Part shown: positions 37,605 to 46,519 of the stretch, in pieces
Layout of the letters: every line of letters begins with the position of its first letter
Numbering within the stretch: position 1 is the first letter of the stretch
Source: CBDFLD01 sp965249005
Lineage (GTDB): Bacteria > Acidobacteriota > UBA6911
Direction: 5' to 3'
DNA: 64,000 nt
Assembly (NCBI GenBank): GCA_965249005.1
Contig: CBDFLD010000021.1
Coordinates: 186,001 to 250,000 of the forward strand
Translations under genes and position numbers: made by a program
The notes under the pieces: model-generated
Databases searched by the model: none
Seen by the model: the letters and a program-made list of their open reading frames with translations, nothing else
Told to the model about the DNA's origin: nothing

Positions 37605-38515
37605 GCCTTCCCTTTTTTCGCATCGATTCCCATTAGGGCCAAAGACCTTGTGCCAGCCCCCAGGAGCAGATGACTGAGGGTTACAGGCGTTTCCCGCCGT
37701 TGCGACGATCTGAACCGTGTCTCGAGCCATTCCTTCGACTGGGACGGCTCCCTGCCCCAGGCTCGCAATCCAAGCAATCCCCAGCACAGTGCTCGTTCCG
37801 AAGCCCGCGCGCGCAGATTCTCTCCCAGATACCGACACGCGTCCTCAACGGTTCCTTCATGAACGGGGAACCCTGCCAATGACATTAACGCCAAACCCGT
37901 CATTCCAGTCTGCGGGCGAAGTGCTTGGCCGAATACCGATCCGCAGCCATAGTTCCACCCCCCTGTGGCAATCGCACGGTCGCTTACCAGACGAACGCCC
38001 TCGCGGACCCGCATTCCCGACTTGTATCCCTCTCGCCGCAGCGCAAGAGTCGAGATCGCCGTGGGCTCGAGCCACGAATAGGTTCCCTCAATCCACGGCC
38101 AGCCGACGATACTCGTATCATCTCCCACAGCGCCGTTACTCCCTTGAGCCAATGCTATTCCCTTGCGCCTCAATAACCATCGAACCGCTATCATTCTTTG
38201 CTCTTGATACCCACCGAGCGCGCTCCACAGCAGCAATGCGTACGGTGTCGGCCACTCCGGTCTCCGCACCATGCCACTGACACCGAGCGAGCCGTTGTCA
38301 TTTTGCACGCTTGCCAGCCAATCCGCGGCTGCGCCAACCTCAACCTCTATTCCAGCACTCTCGGCCCCGCTACTCGCGAGCAACGAGAGTCCGCACACTG
38401 CCGTCGCCTCGACTGCGGCCTGGGTCGTGCGCTGGTATCCCCACGTTCCATCCGAGGTTCGCGCACTGAGCAGGCGTCGCCGAGCTTCCTCAATCCAAGG
38501 ACGCGCCAATTCCAT
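37601..38515 (-). CDS. prenyltransferase/squalene-oxidase-repeat protein
   Basis: A 304-residue alpha-alpha barrel protein with repeated QW-like motifs: SDGTWGYQRTTQAAVEATAV, NDNGSLGVSG and ATGGWNYGCGSVFG. This repeat is shared by terpene cyclases, prenyltransferase beta subunits and many uncharacterised proteins. I do not see a DxDD cyclase motif, so catalysis as a cyclase is doubtful. It overlaps both neighbours (26 bp with the upstream GT-C gene and 4 bp with DUF362), giving a tightly coupled operon. Confidence 0.75.
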   Translation of the reverse strand: MELARPWIEEARRRLLSARTSDGTWGYQRTTQAAVEATAVCGLSLLASSGAESAGIEVEVGAAADWLASVQNDNGSLGVSGMVRRPEWPTPYALLLWSALGGYQEQRMIAVRWLLRRKGIALAQGSNGAVGDDTSIVGWPWIEGTYSWLEPTAISTLALRREGYKSGMRVREGVRLVSDRAIATGGWNYGCGSVFGQALRPQTGMTGLALMSLAGFPVHEGTVEDACRYLGENLRARASERALCWGLLGLRAWGREPSQSKEWLETRFRSSQRRETPVTLSHLLLGAGTRSLALMGIDAKKGKA

Positions 38516-40082
38516 GGGCTCTCACCTCCCACTCCCCGAACAATACCGACAATGAATCCTCGTAAAGGGTCTTCCAACGTCCCGACCCTCGGGCGGCCGC
38601 GATCATTCTCACACTCCCCGCCTCCACTTCGTCTTTACTCAGCAATAGGTACCGTATGTCATAGCTCGCCAGTAGTTCCTCCCAATGTGTCTCAGCAAAT
38701 ATTCGCTGGTAGGACCTGACGAACTCCTCCCCGAAAATATGTACGCGCCCGTCGAAGAACGACCTTTGCTTGGGCCAGAGACGCCACATCAAGTAATCAC
38801 CGTACACTTGTGGATGCAGAATGTTCCCACGCAACTCTCTTTCTTCGATGTAGTCCATCGCACCTATGGGCGTCTGTGCACTGACGAGGCTCGTGCCATA
38901 CAGACGTGGTCGGACCCACGGTGACTGCAAAACGACCAGGACCGCCACGATTACCGCAATACCGGCGTTGATGCGATGGTGACTCCTGCACACGCGCAGC
39001 CCGGACAGCCAATCTCGCGCGACACGAACCGTCCGCCAGTTGCCGAACTTCCCCAGAGATACGCTCCACCCCGCGAGGTGCCGCGCCAATATCGGCGGTA
39101 CGATCAGGGCAAACCAGATACTATTGCGCAAAGCACTCATTGCAAACACCGCAAACATTACAACCAGCATCAGTTCGGTCAGACTCGTTTTCACGCGGCT
39201 ATAGATCAATGCTCCAATCGTGATGAAGAAGGCGGCGTAAAATAAAAGCCAGCCCTGTACCGACAGAATCCGCGGTGGCTGCCACTCCATGACGAACATC
39301 CTCGAGGACGGATCTGTCACGACGCTTTGCACATAGCCATACACCTTGTGCATCTCCGGATTGAAAAGCGTCGCGACACCGCACAATGCAAGGGTCACGG
39401 TGAACCTTCCCAGCTCACCTCGCGATAGTGTGTCGGCTCCCCGGATCGCAACAGACCTTGACCATTCACACACCAACACCAGCGCAAGCAAGCCTAAACC
39501 AAGAACGAATCCGCCGTGCAAATTCACCCAAAGCAACATTACCATCGGGAGAACCCATAGATGGTTCCCATCCTTCGTGCGATATAGCGTGATCACCCAA
39601 TGATAAATCGCAAAACACACAAAGGAGAACACTTGTGGCCGGGTATGGGGAAACATCCCAATTGCCGCTACAAGAGAGACCACGACGGCAAGACGCACAC
39701 GACTGGTGGATTTCAGACAGAGGTGATAGATAGGAATCAGGGCACCAGAGAGAAGCGCCGTATTGAAGAATACGACCATCGCCAGCCCCCCGACGCGAAA
39801 CAGCGCATAATAGATCACCTCGGCGAGCCAATTTTGAACAATGAACTCGCGGCCCGCCGCGGTAAACGAAAACACCTCCTCCCGCGGGATCGATCCCGTG
39901 GTCGCGATGACTTCACCTATCTTGAGGTGCCACCAGAAGTCGTACAAGGGCAGCGGAGCCAGAAAGCCCTTCCACACGAGCAGGAAGATCGGCAATCCCA
40001 TCCAAAGATGCACAAGCTCCAACCGTGGAAACCAGCAACCCGGTCTGTCGAATCTAATCGCGCTTCGGAATACCACACTCAT
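38490..40082 (-). CDS. multi-spanning membrane protein, GT-C-like
   Basis: A 530-residue protein with about ten hydrophobic helices and a periplasmic loop early on with YDFWWHLKIGEVI and FIVQNWLAEVIYYALF, typical of large bacterial membrane proteins related to GT-C transferases. A soluble C-terminal part follows (YGDYLMWRLWPKQRSFFDGRVHIFGEEFVRSYQ). No acidic pair is as clear as in the other GT-C protein, so enzymatic activity is uncertain. It heads the envelope operon and starts 120 bp after the response-regulator stop on the same strand. Confidence 0.75.
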   Translation of the reverse strand: MSVVFRSAIRFDRPGCWFPRLELVHLWMGLPIFLLVWKGFLAPLPLYDFWWHLKIGEVIATTGSIPREEVFSFTAAGREFIVQNWLAEVIYYALFRVGGLAMVVFFNTALLSGALIPIYHLCLKSTSRVRLAVVVSLVAAIGMFPHTRPQVFSFVCFAIYHWVITLYRTKDGNHLWVLPMVMLLWVNLHGGFVLGLGLLALVLVCEWSRSVAIRGADTLSRGELGRFTVTLALCGVATLFNPEMHKVYGYVQSVVTDPSSRMFVMEWQPPRILSVQGWLLFYAAFFITIGALIYSRVKTSLTELMLVVMFAVFAMSALRNSIWFALIVPPILARHLAGWSVSLGKFGNWRTVRVARDWLSGLRVCRSHHRINAGIAVIVAVLVVLQSPWVRPRLYGTSLVSAQTPIGAMDYIEERELRGNILHPQVYGDYLMWRLWPKQRSFFDGRVHIFGEEFVRSYQRIFAETHWEELLASYDIRYLLLSKDEVEAGSVRMIAAARGSGRWKTLYEDSLSVLFGEWEVRAHGIGASLD

Positions 40083-40202
40083 GTTTCTCGCTGACCGCGC
40101 AGACGTGTATCCACGGGAATGGACGACTCATGTTCGCTTCTCACAAACAATCTCAACAATCGTATCGGTTTCAGTTCACTCGATTACGCCGCAGAGGTGT
40201 CT

Positions 40203-40886
40203 TCACCCCACGAACGTGTAACCGCCGCCATAAATCGAGAGCAGGTACCGGGGCTTAGAGGGGTTTGGCTCGAGCTTCTTCCTCAACTTGAGAATATGAT
40301 TGTCTACCGTGCGAGTCGTGGGATAGGCATCATAGCCCCAGACTTTATCCAGCAACATATCTCTCGAAACGACCTGGCCACGGTTTTGAACCAAAAAGCG
40401 CAGGACGTCGAACTCTTTGGGAGTCAAGTCTATCGTCCGTCCATCCTTCCGGGCCGTGTACCTGCCAAAGTCGATTCGGAAATTGTCAAATTCATATTGT
40501 GCGACGGTTTCTGAAGACTCCTGATTACGGTACCTCAATCGCGCTCTAACACGAGCCTTCAGCTCGCGCATACTGAACGGCTTTGGCAGATAATCGTCTG
40601 CCCCCACCTCTATCCCGATGATACGATCCATCACGTCCTTGAGGGCCGACAAAACGATAATCCGAGACGGAACTCTCAGTCGCTTAAGCTCACGAATGAC
40701 ATCCAGGCCGCCGATGCCGGGTAACATGAGGTCGAGAACAATAACGTGAGGAGACTCTTCGACGGCGACTCGCACTGCGGTTTCGCCGTCAAACGCTTTT
40801 AGAATAACGTATCCCTCGTCTCTGAGGTTCATTTCTATGCCTTCGACCAGCTCGCGCTCGTCATCGACGATCAATACTTTGTACAC
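40203..40886 (-). CDS. OmpR/PhoB-type response regulator
   Basis: A 227-residue regulator. The receiver domain has the acidic pair Asp8/Asp9, phosphorylation site Asp52 (VLDLMLP) and Lys102 (LPKPFS). A winged-helix DNA-binding domain follows (LTPKEFDVLRFLVQNRGQVVSRDMLLDKVWGYD ... VDNHILKLRKKLEP). The start is GTG with GGAG eight bases upstream. It lies 20 bp after the histidine kinase, its likely partner, and just before the envelope operon on the same strand, which it may control. Confidence 0.93.
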   Translation of the reverse strand: MYKVLIVDDERELVEGIEMNLRDEGYVILKAFDGETAVRVAVEESPHVIVLDLMLPGIGGLDVIRELKRLRVPSRIIVLSALKDVMDRIIGIEVGADDYLPKPFSMRELKARVRARLRYRNQESSETVAQYEFDNFRIDFGRYTARKDGRTIDLTPKEFDVLRFLVQNRGQVVSRDMLLDKVWGYDAYPTTRTVDNHILKLRKKLEPNPSKPRYLLSIYGGGYTFVG

Positions 40887-40906
40887 TGTGGCACTCCGTT
40901 CCAGGA

Positions 40907-43009
40907 CTAGCTGGCTCTTCTTTGCGTCACATCATCCCGCGCGTAAAGAGAGTTGCTCACGGGAAAAACGAGTCGAAAAGTACTACCATGACCTACGATA
41001 CTATCCACTTCCACCGATCCTCCGTTGCCATTCATGATCTCGCGTACCAAGTAGAGTCCGATGCCAAGCCCCCTCTTCGTTGTCGAGTTGCGGCCCCGAT
41101 AGAACTTGTCGAATATCTTTCCCTGCTCGTTGAATGGTATACCGGCACCATTATCCTCAACCCCCACGACCAGCTGGTCCGGCCTACTGGACAAGCTCAC
41201 ATGAATGGACCCTGTACCAGACGAATACTTTCTTGCGTTGTCTAGAAGGTTCAATATCGCCTGGGAGACCTTTTCCCGATCACATCTGACGGCAGGCACA
41301 GACTCCTCGATGGCAGACGTAATGCGGAATCCCTGTTCTGTTAGCATCTTGCCGTACGTCTCGAGAACACTTCGTATGACCTTGCCGAGATCCTCGCCTC
41401 GTATTCTGAATTCATCCATCCCGCGCTGAATTCTCGCCAGGTCAATCAGTGCATGGACGAGACGGCTGAGTCGTTCCGTCTCAGATATGATCAACTGCTG
41501 ACATTTCTGCCGTTCCGGGACCGATAGCCCTCCGGACAACGACTCTGCATACAGTTTTATTATGGCCAGCGGCGTCCTGAGCTCGTGAGAGATCCGGCCC
41601 AGAAAATCTGACTGCACCCGCAACAAGTGCATTTCTTTCGTTATTCGGATCGCGAGAATGCTCGCCAGTGTAAGAATACATAGTGTCATCAAGACAGCGC
41701 CGCCGACAAAAAACATCTCCCGGAAGATGCCGGCTTTCCAGGCTGCGGCTGCGCCTTCCGAAAGCTTCAGCTCCCACAAGGATAGGATCGAAGGAAACGG
41801 GATACGAAGGTCGGAATGAAGGAGCTCATCGCTGTCTCCGTCCAGTGTACTCTTCAGCGCCAGGGCAAACGGTACGCTGGTGCCATCAGGCACAATACTT
41901 TTCTGCTTCTCTGGCACGAAGTATCGAGTCAACCAGTCGATATCCAGAGAGAAACCAATCACCTTTTTATTGGTCTGGTGCCCATCGCTCACCGCCCTAC
42001 AGAAGACTTCGTAATGCGCGTCGTCTTCGAGGATTGTGTTTGAGTAGACCCGCACTGGATCCGCAATCTCTTCCAACGCGGATGCGCCCTGGACGGCCCG
42101 ACCAAAGCTCAGTGTGTCCAGCAGGTGGCCGCCCTCCAACACCGAAGCCTCCTTCCCGAGCCTCTTTTCGATGTGACTCGTCACGGCTTCATACTGTTCC
42201 GCATCCAGAGCCCATCGTCCGCGCGTCAATTCTTGATGCAGATCGACGAGTCGCTGCGGCAAGGGAGAGCGCTCTCCACCCTGGATAGCATCCAGCGCCA
42301 AGCCGGAAACTATTTTGTAGGGCACCCAGTGCTTGTCATAGTGGTCGGCGTAGTAGTTCCCGAGTCGATGATATGTCCGTGCGGCCTCCATGGGCCGGCC
42401 TAGCTTGACCAAGCACTCAGCCATCTGATCCAGCGCGAGCGCCTTCAGACTCTCCGGCACATCCAGTTCGTAACACTTGCGGTAACCGGAAAGGGCTTGC
42501 TCGAGTCCGTCCTCACGAACTTCGTGATTCTCGGCTTCCGCAAAGAGACGCTCAAAGCGTCGATGGGACAGATCCTCCTTGTTCGTTGCAGCCAAGCGTG
42601 AAGGATTGGGCGCAAAACGGCGAACCGGCGGAAAAAGGACTTCGCCGTTCTCGAGAACGAAAAAGCGCCGGGCGATCCGATGCGAATCACGAAGCAGTTC
42701 CAATTCTTGCATCAGGTCCGCCGTGGTATACGGATTTCGCTCGGAATCGAGGGACGTATTGGCCGTCAGGCGCTCGAGGTCTCGAAGGCAATTCCCGGCC
42801 AGGCGCAAAATCTCGGCCTCGATCTCAAAAGCAAGCCGTTCGCCTCGAAAATGTAGATTTGCCGGTGTCACTTCATTGACCGACTGCTTCTGGAATCTCA
42901 ACGACGCAAGGCTAAACGAGAGCAACAGTATCGCCGAAACCAGAATGGCAGCGAGATAGTGCCGAATGGCTCTCAGGTACACAGATCGTTCTTGTTGGTT
43001 ACTGGCCAT
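40907..43009 (-). CDS. sensor histidine kinase with TPR-like periplasmic domain
   Basis: A 700-residue membrane kinase. The first helix is at about residues 15-37 (YLAAILVSAILLLSFSLASL); a periplasmic region of about 430 residues includes TPR-like repeats (GYRKCYELDVPESLKALALDQMAECLVKLGR; AARTYHRLGNYYADHY); the second helix is MFFVGGAVLMTLCILTLASILAI. The cytoplasmic part has the H-box SHELRTPL, N-box LLDNARKYS, and G-boxes VEDNGAGIPF and RGLGIGLYLVREI. ATG 43009 gives a clean N-terminus. With the response regulator it forms a two-component system whose signal is unknown. Confidence 0.9.
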   Translation of the reverse strand: MASNQQERSVYLRAIRHYLAAILVSAILLLSFSLASLRFQKQSVNEVTPANLHFRGERLAFEIEAEILRLAGNCLRDLERLTANTSLDSERNPYTTADLMQELELLRDSHRIARRFFVLENGEVLFPPVRRFAPNPSRLAATNKEDLSHRRFERLFAEAENHEVREDGLEQALSGYRKCYELDVPESLKALALDQMAECLVKLGRPMEAARTYHRLGNYYADHYDKHWVPYKIVSGLALDAIQGGERSPLPQRLVDLHQELTRGRWALDAEQYEAVTSHIEKRLGKEASVLEGGHLLDTLSFGRAVQGASALEEIADPVRVYSNTILEDDAHYEVFCRAVSDGHQTNKKVIGFSLDIDWLTRYFVPEKQKSIVPDGTSVPFALALKSTLDGDSDELLHSDLRIPFPSILSLWELKLSEGAAAAWKAGIFREMFFVGGAVLMTLCILTLASILAIRITKEMHLLRVQSDFLGRISHELRTPLAIIKLYAESLSGGLSVPERQKCQQLIISETERLSRLVHALIDLARIQRGMDEFRIRGEDLGKVIRSVLETYGKMLTEQGFRITSAIEESVPAVRCDREKVSQAILNLLDNARKYSSGTGSIHVSLSSRPDQLVVGVEDNGAGIPFNEQGKIFDKFYRGRNSTTKRGLGIGLYLVREIMNGNGGSVEVDSIVGHGSTFRLVFPVSNSLYARDDVTQRRAS

Positions 43010-43404
43010 TGTGAGCCTTCCACCATCGCAGAGATATTTGTTCTTACAGGGCCCCTCGTGACCGAAAAAAAAGCTCGTCGAAGCGAGGGATCCCCGAAGA
43101 TTGGTGCGCCGCACACCCTTCGCGTCTTCGGCGTCCATGACGGCAGCATCTGCTGCAAATACGCTACTTATCAGGGAATCGAGAGTGAAAGAACGTTCCG
43201 AGCGATTCGTTGAAATAGTCTAGCTGAGCGCAGGACCGCCCTAGACGTGAACAGAGGGGATTCTCACTAATAGAGGAAACGTTTCAGGGAGCGCTTTTCG
43301 TCACAGGATTGAAGAAACTACTCATTTTTTTGTTCACCGGAGGAACTTTTGGGACCGATAAGACCAAGAACAAATCTAATTTTTTATGAATCAATGCATT
43401 AGCA
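43010..43404. promoter_or_regulatory. divergent control region with ECF-like -35 motif
   Basis: A 395-bp region between the kinase (minus) and the ECF sigma gene (plus). GGAACTTTT at 43342-43350, 55 bp before the sigma gene start, matches the usual ECF -35 element, but a matching -10 is not clear. Auto-regulation of the sigma gene is possible. No other gene was seen. Confidence 0.3.
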
Positions 43405-43965
43405 ATGCGTGTGCGCAAAAAGCCCGAAGAACCGGAAAAGCTCAGTGATACCGAACTGGTGGAACGCTTCAAAGAAACCCAGGAGAATCGCTATTTCCAG
43501 GAACTATTTGACCGGCACTGGGAATCTCTGCTTCATAGATCCTACAAGATAGTCAAAGACATCGCTCTATCGCAGGATGTGGTTCAAGACACCTTCTTGA
43601 AGGCACTCCGGCAAATCAAGAATTTCAAGGTGGAAGAAGAAAACGCCAGCGTCCGGTACTGGCTCGAGCAGATCTGCAAGAATCGTTGCCTGGACGCACT
43701 TCGAAGAAGACGCACCAGACGGGTCAACACCCCTGAGCTCCGGCACCGCCTGAGGCCGCAATCCCCCGTGGCAACGGAATCGATCCTACTGAATGAAGTG
43801 CTCGATTCCCTTAACGCGTTACAAAAGCCGTACCGAATCTCCTACGTGCTCTTCCGGATCATCGGATACAGCTACGACGAAGTAGCCAGCATCACCGGTT
43901 ACAGTCACAAGCAAGTAAAGGCATACATCCGAACCGCTCAGCGCAATCTCGCAAAGAAGTTCTAG
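43405..43965 (+). CDS. ECF-type RNA polymerase sigma factor
   Basis: A 186-residue sigma-70-family protein with region 2 (LFDRHWESLLHRSYKIVKDIALSQDVVQDTFLKALRQI) and region 4 (FRIIGYSYDEVASITGYSHKQVKAYIRTAQRNLA), without regions 1 and 3, as in ECF factors. The N-terminus is basic. No anti-sigma gene is next to it: the next gene is a convergent SDR only 20 bp away, so regulation may be by another route. It is divergent from the two-component operon. Confidence 0.9.
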   Translation: MRVRKKPEEPEKLSDTELVERFKETQENRYFQELFDRHWESLLHRSYKIVKDIALSQDVVQDTFLKALRQIKNFKVEEENASVRYWLEQICKNRCLDALRRRRTRRVNTPELRHRLRPQSPVATESILLNEVLDSLNALQKPYRISYVLFRIIGYSYDEVASITGYSHKQVKAYIRTAQRNLAKKF

Positions 43966-43985
43966 GGCGCCTCAATGCGACGGAT

Positions 43986-44750
43986 CTAGGAACTCGCCAT
44001 CGCTCCGCCATCGACGTATAGGCTCTGCCCGGTAATGAATCCCGCGGCATCGGAGCAGAGGAACAAAACAGCGCCGACCACATCTTCCGGTTCGGCAATC
44101 CGGCCTTGCGGAACGCGATGCTCCACCTGCTTCGCCACTGCAGGATTTGACCAGATGGGCCGGCTGAATTCCGTCCGGGTCAAACCTGGTCCCACTGCAT
44201 TGACAAGAATGTTGTGTTTGGCCCACTCGCTTGCCATGCACATGGTAAGCATTTTGACCGCAGCCTTACTGGCATGGTAAGGACCGATCAGCGATCCCCC
44301 TCGCTCCGCCCCGACCGTCGTGATGTTCACGATGCGCCCTCCTCCTTGATCGATCATGACCTTGGCCGCGGCCCGGCTGAGCAGAAAGGTCCCTTTTACG
44401 TTCGTATCGAAGATCTTGTCGAAACCGTCCTCGCGCATCTCCAGGAGGCTCCGCATGAAGCTGCGAGCCGCATTGTTGACGACAATATCGACACGGCCAA
44501 ATTCCTTCACGGTTGCCGCAACCAGAGAATCGACCTGCTCCCCGACACTCACATCGGTCACGTGGGTCAAGGATTCCCCACCGCGACTGCGAATATCCTC
44601 TGCGACAGCTTCCAATTCCGCCGCCGTTCGTGACGCTACCACGACTCGGGCTCCAGTACCGGCCAGCGCCACCGCAATGCTCCGCCCGATTCCCTTTCCT
44701 CCTCCGGTAACGATAGCCACTTTCCCCTTTAGATCGAATTTGTCTCCCAT
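43986..44750 (-). CDS. short-chain dehydrogenase/reductase
   Basis: A 254-residue classical SDR. The cofactor motif TGGGKGIG is at 15-22, NNAA at 92-95, and the catalytic pair Tyr158 and Lys162 in YHASK. The usual catalytic Ser, 13 residues before the Tyr, is Thr145 (NITTVG). The residues after the second strand (SRTAAELEA) favour NADP. FabG-like and 3-hydroxyacyl or alcohol oxidation roles are all possible. It follows the acyl-CoA ligase on the same strand with a gap of 122 bp, so a fatty-acid or aromatic-acid route is likely. Confidence 0.9.
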   Translation of the reverse strand: MGDKFDLKGKVAIVTGGGKGIGRSIAVALAGTGARVVVASRTAAELEAVAEDIRSRGGESLTHVTDVSVGEQVDSLVAATVKEFGRVDIVVNNAARSFMRSLLEMREDGFDKIFDTNVKGTFLLSRAAAKVMIDQGGGRIVNITTVGAERGGSLIGPYHASKAAVKMLTMCMASEWAKHNILVNAVGPGLTRTEFSRPIWSNPAVAKQVEHRVPQGRIAEPEDVVGAVLFLCSDAAGFITGQSLYVDGGAMASS

Positions 44751-44849
44751 ATGTTCTCCTCTGCTTTCACTATTAATATGGATCTATGTAAGCGTCACTC
44801 CCCGGGAGGGTAGGCCAACTACATCGTGTGCGGCATCACGCGATCTGTC

Positions 44850-44874
44850 AGGCGTCTCTTGGCGAGAGACGCCT
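44850..44874 (-). terminator. hairpin at the 3' end of the ligase gene
   Basis: A perfect 10-bp stem AGGCGTCTCT / AGAGACGCCT with loop TGGCG, overlapping the stop codon of the acyl-CoA ligase. No T-run follows on the minus strand, so it may be a U-less terminator or an RNA-stabilising hairpin between the ligase and the SDR. Confidence 0.5.
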
Positions 44875-46468
44875 ACGGAAGAGGACTCTTGTCTTCGTTC
44901 TCCCAGTAGGGTTGCCGGAGCTGCCGCTTGAGGATTTTCCCGGCGGGATTCCGGGGAAAATCCTCACGGAACTCCACCCGTGAGAGCCTCTGATACTTGG
45001 CCAACTGGCCATTAGCCCATTCCTTGATCTGCTCGGCAGAGGTCCTTTTCTTGGCCGACTTCTCCTTGGGAATGATGAGTGCGATCGGGGTCTCACCCCA
45101 CTTCTCGTGCGGGATGGCAACCACCGCGACATCGAGCACGTCCTCGTGTCTGCCCACCACGCCTTCGAGATCACTGGCGAAGATGTTGAGGCCTCCGGAA
45201 ATGATCATGTCCTTCTTGCGGTCCAGGATGTAAAGATATCCGTCCTCATCCAGCCTCCCCATGTCGCCGCTCTTCAAATAGCTTCGTCCCGACTCGTCCC
45301 GCCAGATTGCCGCGGCTGTTGCCTCGGGTCGATTGTGGTACTCCAGCATCAAAAACGGCCCGTAACCGACAATTTCTCCAATTTCACCTCGCGGCAACTC
45401 CTTTTCTTCTTCGTCGATGATCCGTATGTCGTACCCGAAGGAGGGCTTACCGACCGAACCGATCTTTCCTTCCATTTCCTCCGGGTTCAGAATAGTCCCC
45501 GTACCTTCCGAGAGCCCATAGGTCTCGGCAATCTTGCACTGGAAACGCTGAATCATCTCCCTCTTGGTGTTGGCGCGTAGCGGAGCTGAGCCGGAAACAA
45601 GCAACTCCAGGGAGCTCAATTCGAATCGGTCGAAATCAGGATCGGCCAATGTTACGATGTATTGGCTTGGCACCATGATGCTATGGGTGCACTTTTCCTT
45701 CTGAATCAGCTCCAGCAGGGACCTTGGACTGAATTGGCTCAAAACGACCAGCGTGGCTCCCACAAGCAGCGTTGGCATGAGAACCGTCCACGTTCCGTTG
45801 GAATAGACCGGCGTGCTGATGATACCGACCGAGAACGGATGGATCCGATAGCCGTTGGCCAGCCCGGCGGCAAAATGGTATCGCGCGTTGTGAGTCTGAA
45901 CGATGCCTTTGGGCACACCGGTCGTTCCTGACGTGTAAACGATATTGAAGATATCGTTCGGAGAGAAGCTTATACCAGGTTCCCGAGGGGAAGCGTCCCC
46001 GATCCACTCTTGGTACGGTCTCCAGCCATCGACCTCGAACCCCAACGCATAGAAGCCGTCAGTCCGTACACTCGAAAGCTCTGCTCGGATTTCCACGCTC
46101 GTCCGATGAAACGGTGCTTCGACGATCAGGACCTGCGCGCCGGCGTCCGCGATCATCATGGCCAGCACCTCTCCCGGAACCATCGTGGAAAGCGGCACGA
46201 TCACACAACCCGCCTTCAGAATGCCGTACATGGTCTGGATGGACTCCACGCTGTTGCCCATCAAGAAGGCAACCTTATCCCCCTTCTGCAGGCCCATTCC
46301 AATGAGGGCATTGGCCAGACGATTGACGCTGGCATTGAACTCCCCGTAGCTCAACCGGCGTTCGCCGCAAACAATCGCAGTCTTTTCCTTGTGCCACTTG
46401 CCCAGACTGGCCAAACAATCCGTCACGCCAATAAAGGGCACGTCAAACTGTTCCATAGTGAGACTCAC
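44873..46468 (-). CDS. acyl-CoA synthetase (AMP-forming)
   Basis: A 531-residue member of the adenylating-enzyme (ANL) superfamily. It has the P-loop YTSGTTGVPKG, AETYGLSEGTG, KSGDMGRLDEDGYLYILDRKKDMI and the C-terminal catalytic Lys in NPAGKILKR. It activates a carboxylic acid as an acyl-AMP and then makes the CoA thioester; the chain length cannot be told. The start is GTG 46468 or ATG 46456. IS1380 copy 4 is inserted 46 bp upstream, so transcription may now depend on the IS. Confidence 0.9.
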   Translation of the reverse strand: MSLTMEQFDVPFIGVTDCLASLGKWHKEKTAIVCGERRLSYGEFNASVNRLANALIGMGLQKGDKVAFLMGNSVESIQTMYGILKAGCVIVPLSTMVPGEVLAMMIADAGAQVLIVEAPFHRTSVEIRAELSSVRTDGFYALGFEVDGWRPYQEWIGDASPREPGISFSPNDIFNIVYTSGTTGVPKGIVQTHNARYHFAAGLANGYRIHPFSVGIISTPVYSNGTWTVLMPTLLVGATLVVLSQFSPRSLLELIQKEKCTHSIMVPSQYIVTLADPDFDRFELSSLELLVSGSAPLRANTKREMIQRFQCKIAETYGLSEGTGTILNPEEMEGKIGSVGKPSFGYDIRIIDEEEKELPRGEIGEIVGYGPFLMLEYHNRPEATAAAIWRDESGRSYLKSGDMGRLDEDGYLYILDRKKDMIISGGLNIFASDLEGVVGRHEDVLDVAVVAIPHEKWGETPIALIIPKEKSAKKRTSAEQIKEWANGQLAKYQRLSRVEFREDFPRNPAGKILKRQLRQPYWENEDKSPLP

Positions 46469-46498
46469 TAGAAATTAGCTTTTCAGCAGTCAGCGATC

Positions 46499-46519
46499 AG
46501 CTTTCAGCGACCCACTAGC
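46499..46519 (-). repeat. dispersed 21-bp repeat used as IS1380 target
   Basis: Inverted copy of the repeat at 12031-12051. Its CTAG (46515-46518) is the insertion site of IS1380 copy 4. Further short AGCNNTCAGC-like pieces lie just upstream (46478-46500) and at 50128-50150, so this locus is rich in small repeats. Confidence 0.6.
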
